Shown here in pieces: positions 23,151 to 31,968 of a stretch of 45,109 nucleotides of DNA (positions are counted from its first letter, which is position 1; every line of letters begins with the position of its first letter). The stretch is taken from the NCBI GenBank assembly GCA_025465535.1, contig JAODMY010000151.1, forward strand, positions 1-45,109, read 5' to 3'. Source of the DNA: Glaciihabitans sp. (GTDB lineage: Bacteria > Actinomycetota > Actinomycetes > Actinomycetales > Microbacteriaceae). The notes under the pieces are model-generated. The model saw nothing but the letters and a program-made list of their open reading frames with translations, ran no database searches and was not told where the DNA came from. Both the position numbers and the translations under genes were made by a program.

Positions 23151-24581
23151 TTGAAGAATGTGTCTAGGACTGATGTTGGTCTGCGCGGTAGAGGTCCGCG
23201 TCGTGCAATCCAGCTCAGCGCGGTCGCCGTCGGAGTCTCGATGCTGCTGGCGGCGTGTTCGGGGTCAGGTTCTCCGACGACGCAGAACACATCGGGAAAG
23301 GTGGAAGGCCAGCTCAACCTCTGGTATTCACTCCCCACATCAGGGTCGGCCGCAAAGGGGGCCGCTACCTATAAGAAGTACAGTATTGACCCGTTCACGA
23401 AGCGGTACCCCGCCGTCAGCGTCAACGCCTCCCCGAACAACGTCGACACCATCAACCAGAAGATCCAGGTTGCGCTTGCAGCGGGCAGCGGCCCCGACAT
23501 CATCCCGACTCCCGGCTCGTCCAATGCGGTTCCGTTTGGGACGGCCGGCTATCTCGCGGATCTGACTGGGGCGGCCAAGAAGAATGACTGGCAGGACAGA
23601 CTGCTGCCGTGGGCCCTTGACATGGGGTACATCAAGGGAAAGCTCGAGGCGCTGCCGACGTCGTACGAGACCTTGGTCGTCTATTACAACAAGACTCTGT
23701 TCGAGAAGAACGGGTGGAAGCCGCCGACGGACCGCGCGTCCTTGGAAACGCTGGCAGGTGAGATGCAGGCGAAGGGAATAACGCCCTTCGCTGCTGGTAA
23801 TGCGTCCTACCAGCCGGCGACCGAGTGGCTCGTTTCAGCGTTCATGAACGAGGTCGCCGGTCCGAGCAAGATTTATGATGCGCTTAGCGGCAAGATCCCG
23901 TGGACTGATCCCGCCATCGAGTCGTCTGTGTCGCTCCTAAAGAGCTATTTCAAAAAGGGGTATTTCGGCGGCGGGGTGAAGCAGTACTTCTCGACGCAGG
24001 ATCCGCAGAAATATGCCCAGCTCGCATCCGGCAAGGCAGGTATGTTCATCTCGGGTAGTTGGGAAATGTTCTCCCTCCCGACCTACTTCGGCAAGAACGG
24101 CAACAAAGATGACTGGGCCTGGGCGCCGCTGCCTCCTCTCGCGAATGGCGTACCAAGCAACATCTATCCGCTTTCCGTCGGCGGGACCATCTCGGTGAAT
24201 GCGAAATCGCAGAACATTCCGACATCAACTGCTTATGTCAACTGGCTCTTCTCTGACACGAAGACAATGTGGGCCTCTGCGGTGGCAACGGGCAGCGAAC
24301 CGCTTCCGATCAAGTTCTCACCGTCGGACGTCCCGAAGGGTATTGACCCGCGCTATGCGGCCCAGTACCAGGCGATCAACGACGCGTCAGAGAAGGGCAG
24401 TGTCGGCTACGTCACGTGGACATCGTTCGGCGCTAAGGCAGACACCTACATCGTCCAGAACGAGGACAAGGTGATGAACGGCGATCTGAGCGTCGCGGCG
24501 TTCTGCGCCGGCATCAACCAGGCATTCAAGTCGGACAAGGCAGCGGGTCTGATTCCGCCGCTGTTCAAGACAGGAAGCTAG
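23151..24581 (+). CDS. Sugar ABC transporter substrate-binding lipoprotein
   Basis: 476 residues. The signal peptide ends in the lipobox LLAAC, so the protein is a membrane-anchored lipoprotein on the outer face. The mature part follows the family 1 solute-binding (MalE/UgpB-like) layout: LNLWYSLPTSG, then KIQVALAAGSGPDIIPTPGS and ALPTSYETLVVYYNKTLFEKNGW. The TTG at 23151 is chosen because AAGGAG (23138-23143) lies 7 bases before it; the frame is open to an ATG at 23130 on the wrong side of that site. It is the first gene of a three-gene importer operon, and the next ATG directly abuts its TAG. The sugar is not identifiable from sequence. Confidence 0.92.
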   Translation: MKNVSRTDVGLRGRGPRRAIQLSAVAVGVSMLLAACSGSGSPTTQNTSGKVEGQLNLWYSLPTSGSAAKGAATYKKYSIDPFTKRYPAVSVNASPNNVDTINQKIQVALAAGSGPDIIPTPGSSNAVPFGTAGYLADLTGAAKKNDWQDRLLPWALDMGYIKGKLEALPTSYETLVVYYNKTLFEKNGWKPPTDRASLETLAGEMQAKGITPFAAGNASYQPATEWLVSAFMNEVAGPSKIYDALSGKIPWTDPAIESSVSLLKSYFKKGYFGGGVKQYFSTQDPQKYAQLASGKAGMFISGSWEMFSLPTYFGKNGNKDDWAWAPLPPLANGVPSNIYPLSVGGTISVNAKSQNIPTSTAYVNWLFSDTKTMWASAVATGSEPLPIKFSPSDVPKGIDPRYAAQYQAINDASEKGSVGYVTWTSFGAKADTYIVQNEDKVMNGDLSVAAFCAGINQAFKSDKAAGLIPPLFKTGS

Positions 24582-25571
24582 ATGACCACGGCAACATCGA
24601 CAACTAGCCCGCTGACTCCCTCTGCGGCCCTGTCACAAGTTAAGACGGGGCTCGGGGATGCGACCGTAGGTAGGTCCAAGCCCCGTGGTGGGGCTGCGCG
24701 GCGTCGTCGTCGATTAGTGGCGATGCTCTTCCTGCTTCCTGCGTTGGCGGTCAACCTGTTGGTGATCGGCGGGCCCGGATTGAGCAGTCTTTATTACGCC
24801 TTTACCGATTGGAACGGGTTCACGGCGCCGAAGTTCACAGGGTTAGACAATGCAATTCATCTCGCGAATGATGCGGATTTCTGGAACGCGATTGCTCATA
24901 ACTTCATTTACATGGTCATCTTCCTGACGGTGCCGATGATCATGGGGCTCGCAGGTGCGTTCATGCTTTCGAGGATTCGCAGGGGAGCGGTAATTTTCCG
25001 TGTCGTATTCTTCGTCCCGTATTTGATCGCGAGCGTGGTGAATGCGCAGATTTGGAAGAACCTGCTGGATCCCGCGTCAGGTCTTGCCGCTCAGCTAGAC
25101 AAGATCGGCATCCACTTCCTTGACAATGTCTACTTCTTCGGTGATTCGAATCTGTCGCTGTACAGCGTCGCGTTCGTCGACAATTGGCACTTCTGGGGAT
25201 TTCTCGTTGTGCTGTTCCTTGCCGCGATGCAGGGCGTTGACGCCAGTCGATTCGAAGCAGCGCGAATTGACGGGGCGAACGCCTGGCAGGAGTTCTGGCA
25301 CATTACGTTGCCAGGCATCCGTCCGACTTTGACCTTCGCGATCATGATCATTTCGCTATGGTCATTGCTCGCTTTCGATTACTCCTACGTGCTTACTGGC
25401 GGTGGGCCTGCCGGGTCGAGCGACCTGGTGTCGTTGCTCGTCAACCGCACGGCTTTTGGTTCTCTGGAAGCCGGCTACGCGGCGTTCATTGCGTTGGCAA
25501 TGTCGCTTCTCGGCGGGGTGTTCCTGATCGTATTTTCGATTATTCGCAGAAACGAGGATGAAACCAATTGA
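24582..25571 (+). CDS. Sugar ABC transporter permease 1 (MalF/UgpA-type)
   Basis: 329 residues with six membrane helices after a basic N-terminus (RGGAARRRRRLVAMLFLLPA). The ATPase-contact EAA loop is EAARIDGANAWQEFWHITLP, at about residues 225-244. The start codon abuts the stop codon of the binding protein gene. The family forms a heterodimer with the next gene product. No ATPase is encoded nearby. Actinobacterial importers of this class commonly share one ATPase (MsiK/UgpC-like) encoded elsewhere. Confidence 0.94.
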   Translation: MTTATSTTSPLTPSAALSQVKTGLGDATVGRSKPRGGAARRRRRLVAMLFLLPALAVNLLVIGGPGLSSLYYAFTDWNGFTAPKFTGLDNAIHLANDADFWNAIAHNFIYMVIFLTVPMIMGLAGAFMLSRIRRGAVIFRVVFFVPYLIASVVNAQIWKNLLDPASGLAAQLDKIGIHFLDNVYFFGDSNLSLYSVAFVDNWHFWGFLVVLFLAAMQGVDASRFEAARIDGANAWQEFWHITLPGIRPTLTFAIMIISLWSLLAFDYSYVLTGGGPAGSSDLVSLLVNRTAFGSLEAGYAAFIALAMSLLGGVFLIVFSIIRRNEDETN

Positions 25572-26452
25572 CGGCTTCAACTGTGGTTCGACGGCGTCGG
25601 CGGGACAGCAGCCGACCCGATACCCGGCCGGGCGGAATCGGCCCGACCCCGTTCTCGTACGCCTGGCTTGTGGTCCTGGCGCTGTTCGCGGGGCTTCCGC
25701 TGCTGATCCTGCTTTCCAATTCATTGAAGAGTGCGCTCGAGCTTGGGTCGAATCCGCTGGGGTTGCCGACTGAGTTCGATTGGAACAACTACGTCACCGC
25801 GTGGAACCAGGGCAACCTCGCCCAGGGTCTGCTGAACAGCCTCATTCTGGTCGTGGGTACGGTCGTGGGGACCTGGATTTGCGCGGGTGCCGCCAGCTAC
25901 GCTCTGGCGCGGCTTGACCTGCCATTCAAGCGGGGCTTCGGTAATTACTTCTTCGTCGTAATCTCGTTGCCGGTGCAGTTGTTCTTGGTGCCGTTGTTCT
26001 TCCTCTGGTCGAAACTCGGCTTGATGGACACCCTGCAGGGGCTCATCATCATCTTTGTCGCTTTGCAGACGCCGTTCGCGACACTCCTGCTGCGGACGTT
26101 CCTTGTGGGTATCCCGCGGGAGCTGGATGAGGCTGCGAAGATCGATGGAGCGAATGAGTGGCAGATTGCGACGAAGGTGATCCTGCCCTTGGCGCAACCC
26201 GGTTTTCTCACTGTCGGTCTCGTGACCGGGCTTGGTGCGTACAACGAGCTGCTGTTTGCCGTCACCTTCATCTCGACACCGTCGAAGCTCCCGATCGCAA
26301 CAGCGTTCTTGCAGTTCAGCCAGGGCAACACACAGCTCTATGGACTGGTCAACGCGGCGGGAGTGATCATGATCATTCCGGTCGTGATCCTCTTCCTGTT
26401 TATGCAGCGACGATTCATCAGCGGGCTCGCCACCGGCGGGCTGAAAGGATGA
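25568..26452 (+). CDS. Sugar ABC transporter permease 2 (MalG/UgpE-type)
   Basis: 294 residues, six membrane helices, with the EAA loop DEAAKIDGANEWQIATKVI. The start is TTG at 25568, overlapping the previous TGA by 4 bases (TTGA), which indicates translational coupling. After LLLRTFLVGIPREL it follows the standard MalG pattern to the C-terminal FMQRRFISGLATGGLKG. It ends 25 bases from the convergent regulator gene. Confidence 0.94.
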   Translation: MTASTVVRRRRRDSSRPDTRPGGIGPTPFSYAWLVVLALFAGLPLLILLSNSLKSALELGSNPLGLPTEFDWNNYVTAWNQGNLAQGLLNSLILVVGTVVGTWICAGAASYALARLDLPFKRGFGNYFFVVISLPVQLFLVPLFFLWSKLGLMDTLQGLIIIFVALQTPFATLLLRTFLVGIPRELDEAAKIDGANEWQIATKVILPLAQPGFLTVGLVTGLGAYNELLFAVTFISTPSKLPIATAFLQFSQGNTQLYGLVNAAGVIMIIPVVILFLFMQRRFISGLATGGLKG

Positions 26453-26477
26453 GTGAAGTGCGCCCGATATCGATGAG

Positions 26478-27680
26478 CTAACTGGAGGTATCCGTCCGGT
26501 TGGCTCGCCGGTAATCACCTGGGGACTTGCCGGTGTACTTCTTGAAGGCGACGCCCATGTACTCCGAGTGGCTGAAGCCCTGGTGCTCGGCGAGTTGGGA
26601 AAGGGTCCAGTCCGTTCTGATCAGGAGGTCGGCAAGGCGTTCCATGCGCACGCGCAGGATCTCCTCATGCACCGTGTGGCCAAGCACCTGAAGGAAGCGG
26701 TAGTCGAGCGAGCGCCTGGAGAGGCCGACATGATGCTCGATGGTGGAGACGGGTACCCCGTAGTCCGCGCGGTCCCGGATCAGCTGCAGAGCACGGGCAA
26801 CGAGCGGGTCGCTCACGGAGAGTATGTCCGAGGACTGCCTGGTCACCACGCGCAGAGGCTCGATGGGGATGAGTTGGGAAGGCACTACCTGCCCCGACAT
26901 CATTTCGTCGAGCAGAGATGCCGCCAGGAAGCCGGTCTGCGTCGTGTCCGACTGGATGCTCGAGAGAGGGGGTGAGGTCAGGTTGCAGATGAGCTCGTCA
27001 TTGTCGACGCCGAGTACGGCCACGCTGTCCGGGACAGAGAGGTTCGCGATCTTGCAGGCCTCGAGCAGCTCCTGGCCGGCGATGTCGTAACACGCCAGGA
27101 TCCCGATGGGCTTCGGCAGAGCGAGAAGCCACTCAGCCATCTCCCAGCGGTCGTCCGCCAGTTTTCCGGATGGCTCAATGCGAAATTCATGGCAGTCGAA
27201 TCCCATCTCGTGAACACGTGCCGTGAAGCGTTCGCCGCGCTTGACCGACCAGCCGAACTGCGAGTCGCCGCAGTAGGCGAAGTGTCGGAGGCCGCGAACG
27301 GCAAAGTGCTCGACTGCCCACTGTGCGATCAGGTCGTCGTCGGTCTCGACACAGGGCAGCTCCGGTACAAGGCGGCCGGCACTGAGGTCCACTGCGGGAA
27401 GCCCGAGTTCCCGCACGCGGTCCGCGGTCTCCTGGTTCTCAATTCGCGCGATGACGCCGTGGCCTCGCCAGCTATCGAGCCAGGAGAGATCAGTTTCGTG
27501 GCGACTGTGCTCGCCGAGATAGATCGACCAGTGTGGATGTGAAACCAAATATTTCTTGATCCCCACGAGAAGCCCGCGCGCGTATGCGTTGGACGTCTCG
27601 ACAATCAGGGCAACGTGCCGGGTCTCCTCGATTCGGCGTCCGGGGACCATGTTTGCGACGGCATTGTCAGCAGCTTTCAC
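26478..27680 (-). CDS. XylR-like AraC-family regulator with sugar-binding domain
   Basis: About 400 residues. The N-terminal 270 form a LacI/periplasmic-binding-like domain (VALIVETSNAYARGLLVGI, GVIARIENQE, VAVLGVDNDELICNLTSPPLSSIQ). The C-terminal 100 carry the AraC double HTH (VSTIEHHVGLSRRSLDYRFLQ, LSQLAEHQGFSHSEYMGVAF). This is the architecture of E. coli XylR, a sugar-responsive activator. GTG 27680 has GAGGAG 9 bases upstream; an ATG at 27698 without a ribosome binding site is the alternative start. It sits between the importer operon and the divergent dehydrogenase operon, both preceded by the same 62-bp element, so it is the likely activator of both. Confidence 0.9.
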   Translation of the reverse strand: MKAADNAVANMVPGRRIEETRHVALIVETSNAYARGLLVGIKKYLVSHPHWSIYLGEHSRHETDLSWLDSWRGHGVIARIENQETADRVRELGLPAVDLSAGRLVPELPCVETDDDLIAQWAVEHFAVRGLRHFAYCGDSQFGWSVKRGERFTARVHEMGFDCHEFRIEPSGKLADDRWEMAEWLLALPKPIGILACYDIAGQELLEACKIANLSVPDSVAVLGVDNDELICNLTSPPLSSIQSDTTQTGFLAASLLDEMMSGQVVPSQLIPIEPLRVVTRQSSDILSVSDPLVARALQLIRDRADYGVPVSTIEHHVGLSRRSLDYRFLQVLGHTVHEEILRVRMERLADLLIRTDWTLSQLAEHQGFSHSEYMGVAFKKYTGKSPGDYRRANRTDTSS

Positions 27681-27724
27681 GTCGTTCTTCTCCTCCATTG
27701 GCGACCGAACGAGTACGTAATAAA

Positions 27725-27786
27725 TCTAAGGGGTTCAGCGAGATAGTTCATGGTAGTTATTCGCCCATCTGCGTAACTTTGAGCGC
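27725..27786 (+). promoter_or_regulatory. Shared regulon promoter element, copy 2 (dehydrogenase operon)
   Basis: Sister of 22857-22918. It has the direct repeat GATAGTT (27742-27748) and GGTAGTT (27752-27758), period 10, and TAACTT (27774-27779) as the -10 box. A short leader with AGGAAAGG (27792-27799) precedes ATG 27809. It lies in the gap between the divergent regulator and dehydrogenase genes. Confidence 0.65.
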
Positions 27787-27808
27787 GTCACTAGGAAAGG
27801 CGCACGCA

Positions 27809-28939
27809 ATGACGCAGAAGGTACGGGTTGCCATCGTTGGCCTCGGTTTCGGGGCCGAGTTCATTCCGATCTACCAGGCCCACCCGGACGCTGAGCTCGT
27901 GGCAGTGGGTCAACGCTCCGAAACCACTCTCAACGAGATCGCGGATCACTTCGGGGTTCCCCAGCGGTACAACAGCTTTGAAGCGATGTTGCGGGACCCG
28001 GACATCGACGCGATCCACATCAACACGCCAATTTCGGAGCACGCCAATCAGGCTGTGGCGGCGCTCGAAGCCGGCAAGCATGTCGCGTGCACTGTCCCGA
28101 TGGCGATCTCGGTCGAGGATTGCGCGCGCGTGGTTGCTGCGCAGGAGGCCTCCGGCAAGTCCTACATGATGATGGAGACATCGGTCTACACGCGCGAATT
28201 TCTCTTCGCCAAGCAGCTCGTCGACAGTGGCGAGCTAGGGCGCATCCAGTTCCTGCGGGGAGCACACGTCCAGGAGATGGCCGGGTGGCCGGATTACTGG
28301 AAGGCACTCCCACCAATGCACTACGCGACCCACGCCGTGGCGCCATTGCTTGCGCTCGCTGGTCGCGATGCGCAGTTCGTTCGATGCGTCGGATCGGGAC
28401 GCGTCAACCCGAATAGCTCGTCAGTCGAGCCCCCGTTCGCTGTCGAAAGCGCGCTATTCAGACTGCGGGATTCCGACCTTGCGATGGAGGTGACACGATC
28501 TCTTTTCGACGTCGCACGAGAGTACATGGAGAGCTTCAATGTCTACGGCGATCGAATGAGTTACGAGTGGCAGCAGCTCGAGGCTGAGAGCCCCGTAGTT
28601 TTCACTGGAGAGAATGGTGTCCGGCTCGAAGTTTCCGACTTCTCCGAGCTGCTTCCGCGGGAAATTCGGGAATTCACCGGCCACGGCGTATACGACTCGA
28701 GCGAGAACACGCATCTCTCCTTCATCCAGGGGAGTGGACATGGCGGCTCCCATCCGCACCTCGCCAATGAGTTCATCACGAGCATTGTTGACGATCGCCC
28801 GCCATTCCCCGATGTGTACGCGTCAGCCAACTGGACCAGCGCTGGAATTTGCGCCCACGAGTCAGCCGTCACTGGTGTGGAGATTGAACTGCCCGTGTTC
28901 GACGCAAGTCGCCTGCGAGAGGTAACAAGCCATGTCTAA
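27809..28939 (+). CDS. Gfo/Idh/MocA-family oxidoreductase, paralogue 1
   Basis: 376 residues. The N-terminal NAD(P) Rossmann fold is RVAIVGLGFGAEFIPIY. The position of the family's catalytic E-K-P motif reads ACTVPMA (Thr95-Val96-Pro97), so the usual Lys is missing. The C-terminal half contains YYWK-type WPDYWKALPPMHYATHA and the His-rich GSGHGGSHPHLANEF near residue 310. The ATG has AGGAAAGG upstream. It is the first gene of an operon of four overlapping genes. The family oxidises sugar or inositol hydroxyls with NAD(P); without the Lys the reaction may differ. It closely resembles the product of 30820-31956. Confidence 0.9.
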   Translation: MTQKVRVAIVGLGFGAEFIPIYQAHPDAELVAVGQRSETTLNEIADHFGVPQRYNSFEAMLRDPDIDAIHINTPISEHANQAVAALEAGKHVACTVPMAISVEDCARVVAAQEASGKSYMMMETSVYTREFLFAKQLVDSGELGRIQFLRGAHVQEMAGWPDYWKALPPMHYATHAVAPLLALAGRDAQFVRCVGSGRVNPNSSSVEPPFAVESALFRLRDSDLAMEVTRSLFDVAREYMESFNVYGDRMSYEWQQLEAESPVVFTGENGVRLEVSDFSELLPREIREFTGHGVYDSSENTHLSFIQGSGHGGSHPHLANEFITSIVDDRPPFPDVYASANWTSAGICAHESAVTGVEIELPVFDASRLREVTSHV

Positions 28940-29792
28940 CTCAATCACTGCGCTGCGGATCGACCTACAGCCCGGCAGTGTGAGAGTGTCTCGCGCGGGC
29001 ACTTCGGAACCGATCCTCGTTCAGAACGCCGAAACGGATAAGCGACCGTACATCCATCCGATCATCTCTCCCGGCGGTCTCGGCGCGGTCACCGAGAACG
29101 CGCCGTCCCACCACCTGTGGCAACACGGGCTGTACATCGGACTCAACGATGTGAATGGGGTGGGCTTCTGGATGGAGGGCCTTCGTGAATCGGCGGCGGC
29201 TACCGACGGCACTTTTCACCCGAGAATCCTGGGAACGCCGACAGCCAAAGGAAATCGTGCTAGATGGGCAATCGGCACGGAATACCGCGATCCTCAGGGC
29301 AAGGCAATGCTCGAGGAGACCCAGGACTGGACGCTCACAGATCTCGGCGAGAGCTATGAGATTGATCTGGTCTGGACACTTCGCGCGCTCACCCCGCTCA
29401 CGTTCGGACGGTACGAGTACGGCGGACTCTTCCTGCGGATGCCCTTCCGCAAGGAATCCGGCGGGATCGCTGTCAACAGCGAAGGGCACAAGGGAGACGA
29501 CACTGAAGGCGAGCGGGCGCGGTGGGTCGCCAGCCGAATGCCAATTGCGGACAGCCCGACGGATGTTCTCGTGGCCGTCATGGACCACCCCGCGAATCTA
29601 GAACATCCGGTCCCGTGGAGGGTGGACCACGAGCTCGGCATCGGGCCGAGCGCGTGTATCGCTGGCCCCTGGCAGCTCGACGTGGGCGAGGAGCGCCAGT
29701 TTCGCCACCGCGTAGCGGTGTTCGCCGCACCGGTTGAATCATCAGTAGTAGAGCAAGTGTGGATTTCGTTTAGCAAGGAAGAGGCCGCATGA
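28932..29792 (+). CDS. DUF6807 / PmoA-like protein
   Basis: 286 residues. The stretch RPYIHPIISPGGLGAVTE, then HHLWQHGLYIGLNDVNGVGFW, matches the PmoA-like DUF6807 family: proteins annotated by distant resemblance to methane monooxygenase subunits, but found as soluble partners of Gfo/Idh/MocA dehydrogenases. No membrane helix or signal peptide is visible. It overlaps the upstream gene by 8 bases and the downstream one by 4. The His cluster HHLWQHG could bind a metal. Its role is unknown; the context points to processing of a sugar-derived intermediate. Confidence 0.8.
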   Translation: MSNSITALRIDLQPGSVRVSRAGTSEPILVQNAETDKRPYIHPIISPGGLGAVTENAPSHHLWQHGLYIGLNDVNGVGFWMEGLRESAAATDGTFHPRILGTPTAKGNRARWAIGTEYRDPQGKAMLEETQDWTLTDLGESYEIDLVWTLRALTPLTFGRYEYGGLFLRMPFRKESGGIAVNSEGHKGDDTEGERARWVASRMPIADSPTDVLVAVMDHPANLEHPVPWRVDHELGIGPSACIAGPWQLDVGEERQFRHRVAVFAAPVESSVVEQVWISFSKEEAA

Positions 29793-30823
29793 AGACCGCA
29801 ATTGTCGTGAATTCGAGTTTTGACAGCATTTGGCCGCTGTCGGCTGATCGCCTGCGCCAGGTATTGGAGCCGGTGGCTGAAGTGACGTTCGTCCGTGTGG
29901 CGGAAGGGTCGGACGCGTCCCTCGCCGAACTCGTGAGCGACGCCTCGAGCATTCGTCGCCTGATCGCGCTCGGGCTCACAGTGACGGAAGCGGATCTCGA
30001 TTCCCTCTCCGGAGTGGAGGAGGTCTTCGTGAGCACCGGATACGAGGCGCCCGCGCCAGCGGTGGAGTTGCTCGAAGCACACGGTATCCACCAGTTGTCT
30101 CATCGATCCGAGGGATTCTGGGGACAATCCGTATCCGAATTCGCTCTCGGCCTCACGCTCGCTGCGCTGCGGCAGATCGCGCACACGCACCAAGCCATCC
30201 AGTCTGGCCTCGAGGCCTGGGACTATCCTTTCCAGCAGTTCGGCGACGACTCTCGCTTCACGAACGGCACCGTGCAGGGAAAACGCGTGCGCATCGTCGG
30301 GTCGGGAAATATCGCGAGTCGTTACGCCAGCTTCATGAACATGCTCGGAGCTGATGTTGCCGCGTGGGACCCGTACGCCAGCGAGCCCGCCTTCCATCGA
30401 GCTGGTTCACGCAAGGAGTGGCACCTCGAGAACCTGGTCACCGACGCCGAGATCTTCGTGCCAATGGTTCCGCTCACGTCGAGCACGGAAGGTCTGGTCA
30501 CTGCGGAACACCTTCGCGCTCTTCCAAACGGGTGCCTTGTGGTGCAGGCAACTCGGGCGAAGATCGTCGACACGGTGGAGCTCCGCCGACGGGTCATCGC
30601 CAACGAGCTCAGCCTCGCGGCGGACGTCTTCGACGTTGAGCCTCTGCCCCTCAACGATCCGCTGCTTGGCCGCGCTAACGTTGTGCACACGCCGCACCTG
30701 GCAGGCAGGACCAAGGAGTCCAACTACCGCTGGGCTGAGATGCTTGCCGAGCAGTTCCCCGAATACGACAGGTACCTGGTGCCGGCGCCGCCCGCGCTTG
30801 ACTTCGGCGAACAAGCCCGTTGA
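29789..30823 (+). CDS. D-2-hydroxyacid dehydrogenase family protein
   Basis: 344 residues. The NAD-binding motif is VRIVGSGNIASRYASFMNML (about 170-190). The catalytic triad of the family is visible as Arg in QATRAKIVDT, Glu in DVFDVEPLPL and His in HTPHLAGRTKES. The family reduces 2-keto acids or oxidises D-2-hydroxy acids with NAD(H). It overlaps both neighbours by 4 bases, so it is translationally coupled within the sugar catabolic operon. It may act on an aldonic or keto-acid intermediate; the substrate is unknown. Confidence 0.9.
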   Translation: MKTAIVVNSSFDSIWPLSADRLRQVLEPVAEVTFVRVAEGSDASLAELVSDASSIRRLIALGLTVTEADLDSLSGVEEVFVSTGYEAPAPAVELLEAHGIHQLSHRSEGFWGQSVSEFALGLTLAALRQIAHTHQAIQSGLEAWDYPFQQFGDDSRFTNGTVQGKRVRIVGSGNIASRYASFMNMLGADVAAWDPYASEPAFHRAGSRKEWHLENLVTDAEIFVPMVPLTSSTEGLVTAEHLRALPNGCLVVQATRAKIVDTVELRRRVIANELSLAADVFDVEPLPLNDPLLGRANVVHTPHLAGRTKESNYRWAEMLAEQFPEYDRYLVPAPPALDFGEQAR

Positions 30824-31956
30824 CCAGAGGGGATTCGAGCAGGGAGGGCGTCAGGGTCGCGGTCGTCGGGCTCGGGTTCGGGGCGGAGTTCGTTCCGATC
30901 TACCGTGATCATCCCTCTGTTGCGTGCGTCTCGATCGCTGACCCTCGGGCTTCGGCTCGGGATGCGGCGGCCGACGCGTTCGGCATTGAAAGCATTTACA
31001 GCTCGCTGGAAGAAGTTCTCGGCGACTCCAGTGTTGACGCAGTCCACATCGTTACGGGCCTGCCCGATCACGCCAACCATGTGATCGCGGCGCTCGAGGC
31101 CGGCAAACATGTCGCGTGCACGGTCCCGATGGCGCTCACTTTCGATGACATCCAGCGGATCGTCGATGCGCGCGATCGTGCGAGAACCAACTACATGATG
31201 ATGGAGACCGCGGTTTTCACGCGCGAGTTCCTGTTTGCCGAGAAGCTTGTTCGTTCCGGTTCGATGGGCGAGATCAACTACGCCAGGGGTACCCATTTTC
31301 AAGACATGACCGACTGGCCGTCCTACTGGAAGGGCCTGCCGCCGATGTTTTACGCGACGCACGCCCTTGCGCCGATACTCCGACTATTGGATGCGCGCGC
31401 GACCGAAGTGCGCGCCATCGGCGGTGGAGCGCTCAAGGCAGCCAACCGTGGAAACTATGGCAACGAGTTTTCCGTCGAATCCGCGCTGGTACAGCTTGAT
31501 GGGCGCGACGCGGTAGTCGAGCTGACCCGGTCCCTCTTCCAGCTCGCGCGACCCTACACCGAATCCTTTTCGATCTTCGGAGATCGGCAGGGTTTCGAGT
31601 GGCCGCAACGCGAAGACTCCGAAGGCCCGTTGCTCTACACGATGGGAGAGTCCTCGACGGGTCGGGGGCGGCCGATTGTGGCCGAGCGAGTCAGCCCGCC
31701 CGACCGCGCCGACCTGTTGCCCGAGCCCATCCGCAAATACACTCAGCGCTTCGCCGACGAAAGTCACCGGTCATTCATCCAGGGTGGTGGCCACGGCGGC
31801 TCACACCCACACCTCGTGAATGAGTTCATCTCGAGCATCGTTGAGATGAGGCGGCCGGCAGTAGATCACTTCCGCGCAGCCAACTGGACCGCCACTGGTC
31901 TCTCGGCACACGAATCCGCTGTCACTGGGGAAGCGGTCACCATTCCAAAGTTCTAG
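30820..31956 (+). CDS. Gfo/Idh/MocA-family oxidoreductase, paralogue 2
   Basis: 378 residues starting at TTG 30820, which overlaps the previous TGA by 4 bases. Close paralogue of 27809-28939 across its whole length: VRVAVVGLGFGAEFVPIY, EAGKHVACTVPMA (Thr101-Val102-Pro103 instead of E-K-P), MMMETAVFTREFLFA, WPSYWKGLPPMFYATHA and GGGHGGSHPHLVNEFI near residue 324. Keeping two such copies in one operon suggests two successive oxidation or reduction steps, or a heteromer. It ends 12 bases from a convergent gene. Confidence 0.9.
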   Translation: MTRGDSSREGVRVAVVGLGFGAEFVPIYRDHPSVACVSIADPRASARDAAADAFGIESIYSSLEEVLGDSSVDAVHIVTGLPDHANHVIAALEAGKHVACTVPMALTFDDIQRIVDARDRARTNYMMMETAVFTREFLFAEKLVRSGSMGEINYARGTHFQDMTDWPSYWKGLPPMFYATHALAPILRLLDARATEVRAIGGGALKAANRGNYGNEFSVESALVQLDGRDAVVELTRSLFQLARPYTESFSIFGDRQGFEWPQREDSEGPLLYTMGESSTGRGRPIVAERVSPPDRADLLPEPIRKYTQRFADESHRSFIQGGGHGGSHPHLVNEFISSIVEMRRPAVDHFRAANWTATGLSAHESAVTGEAVTIPKF

Positions 31957-31968
31957 GTATGGTGAGCC

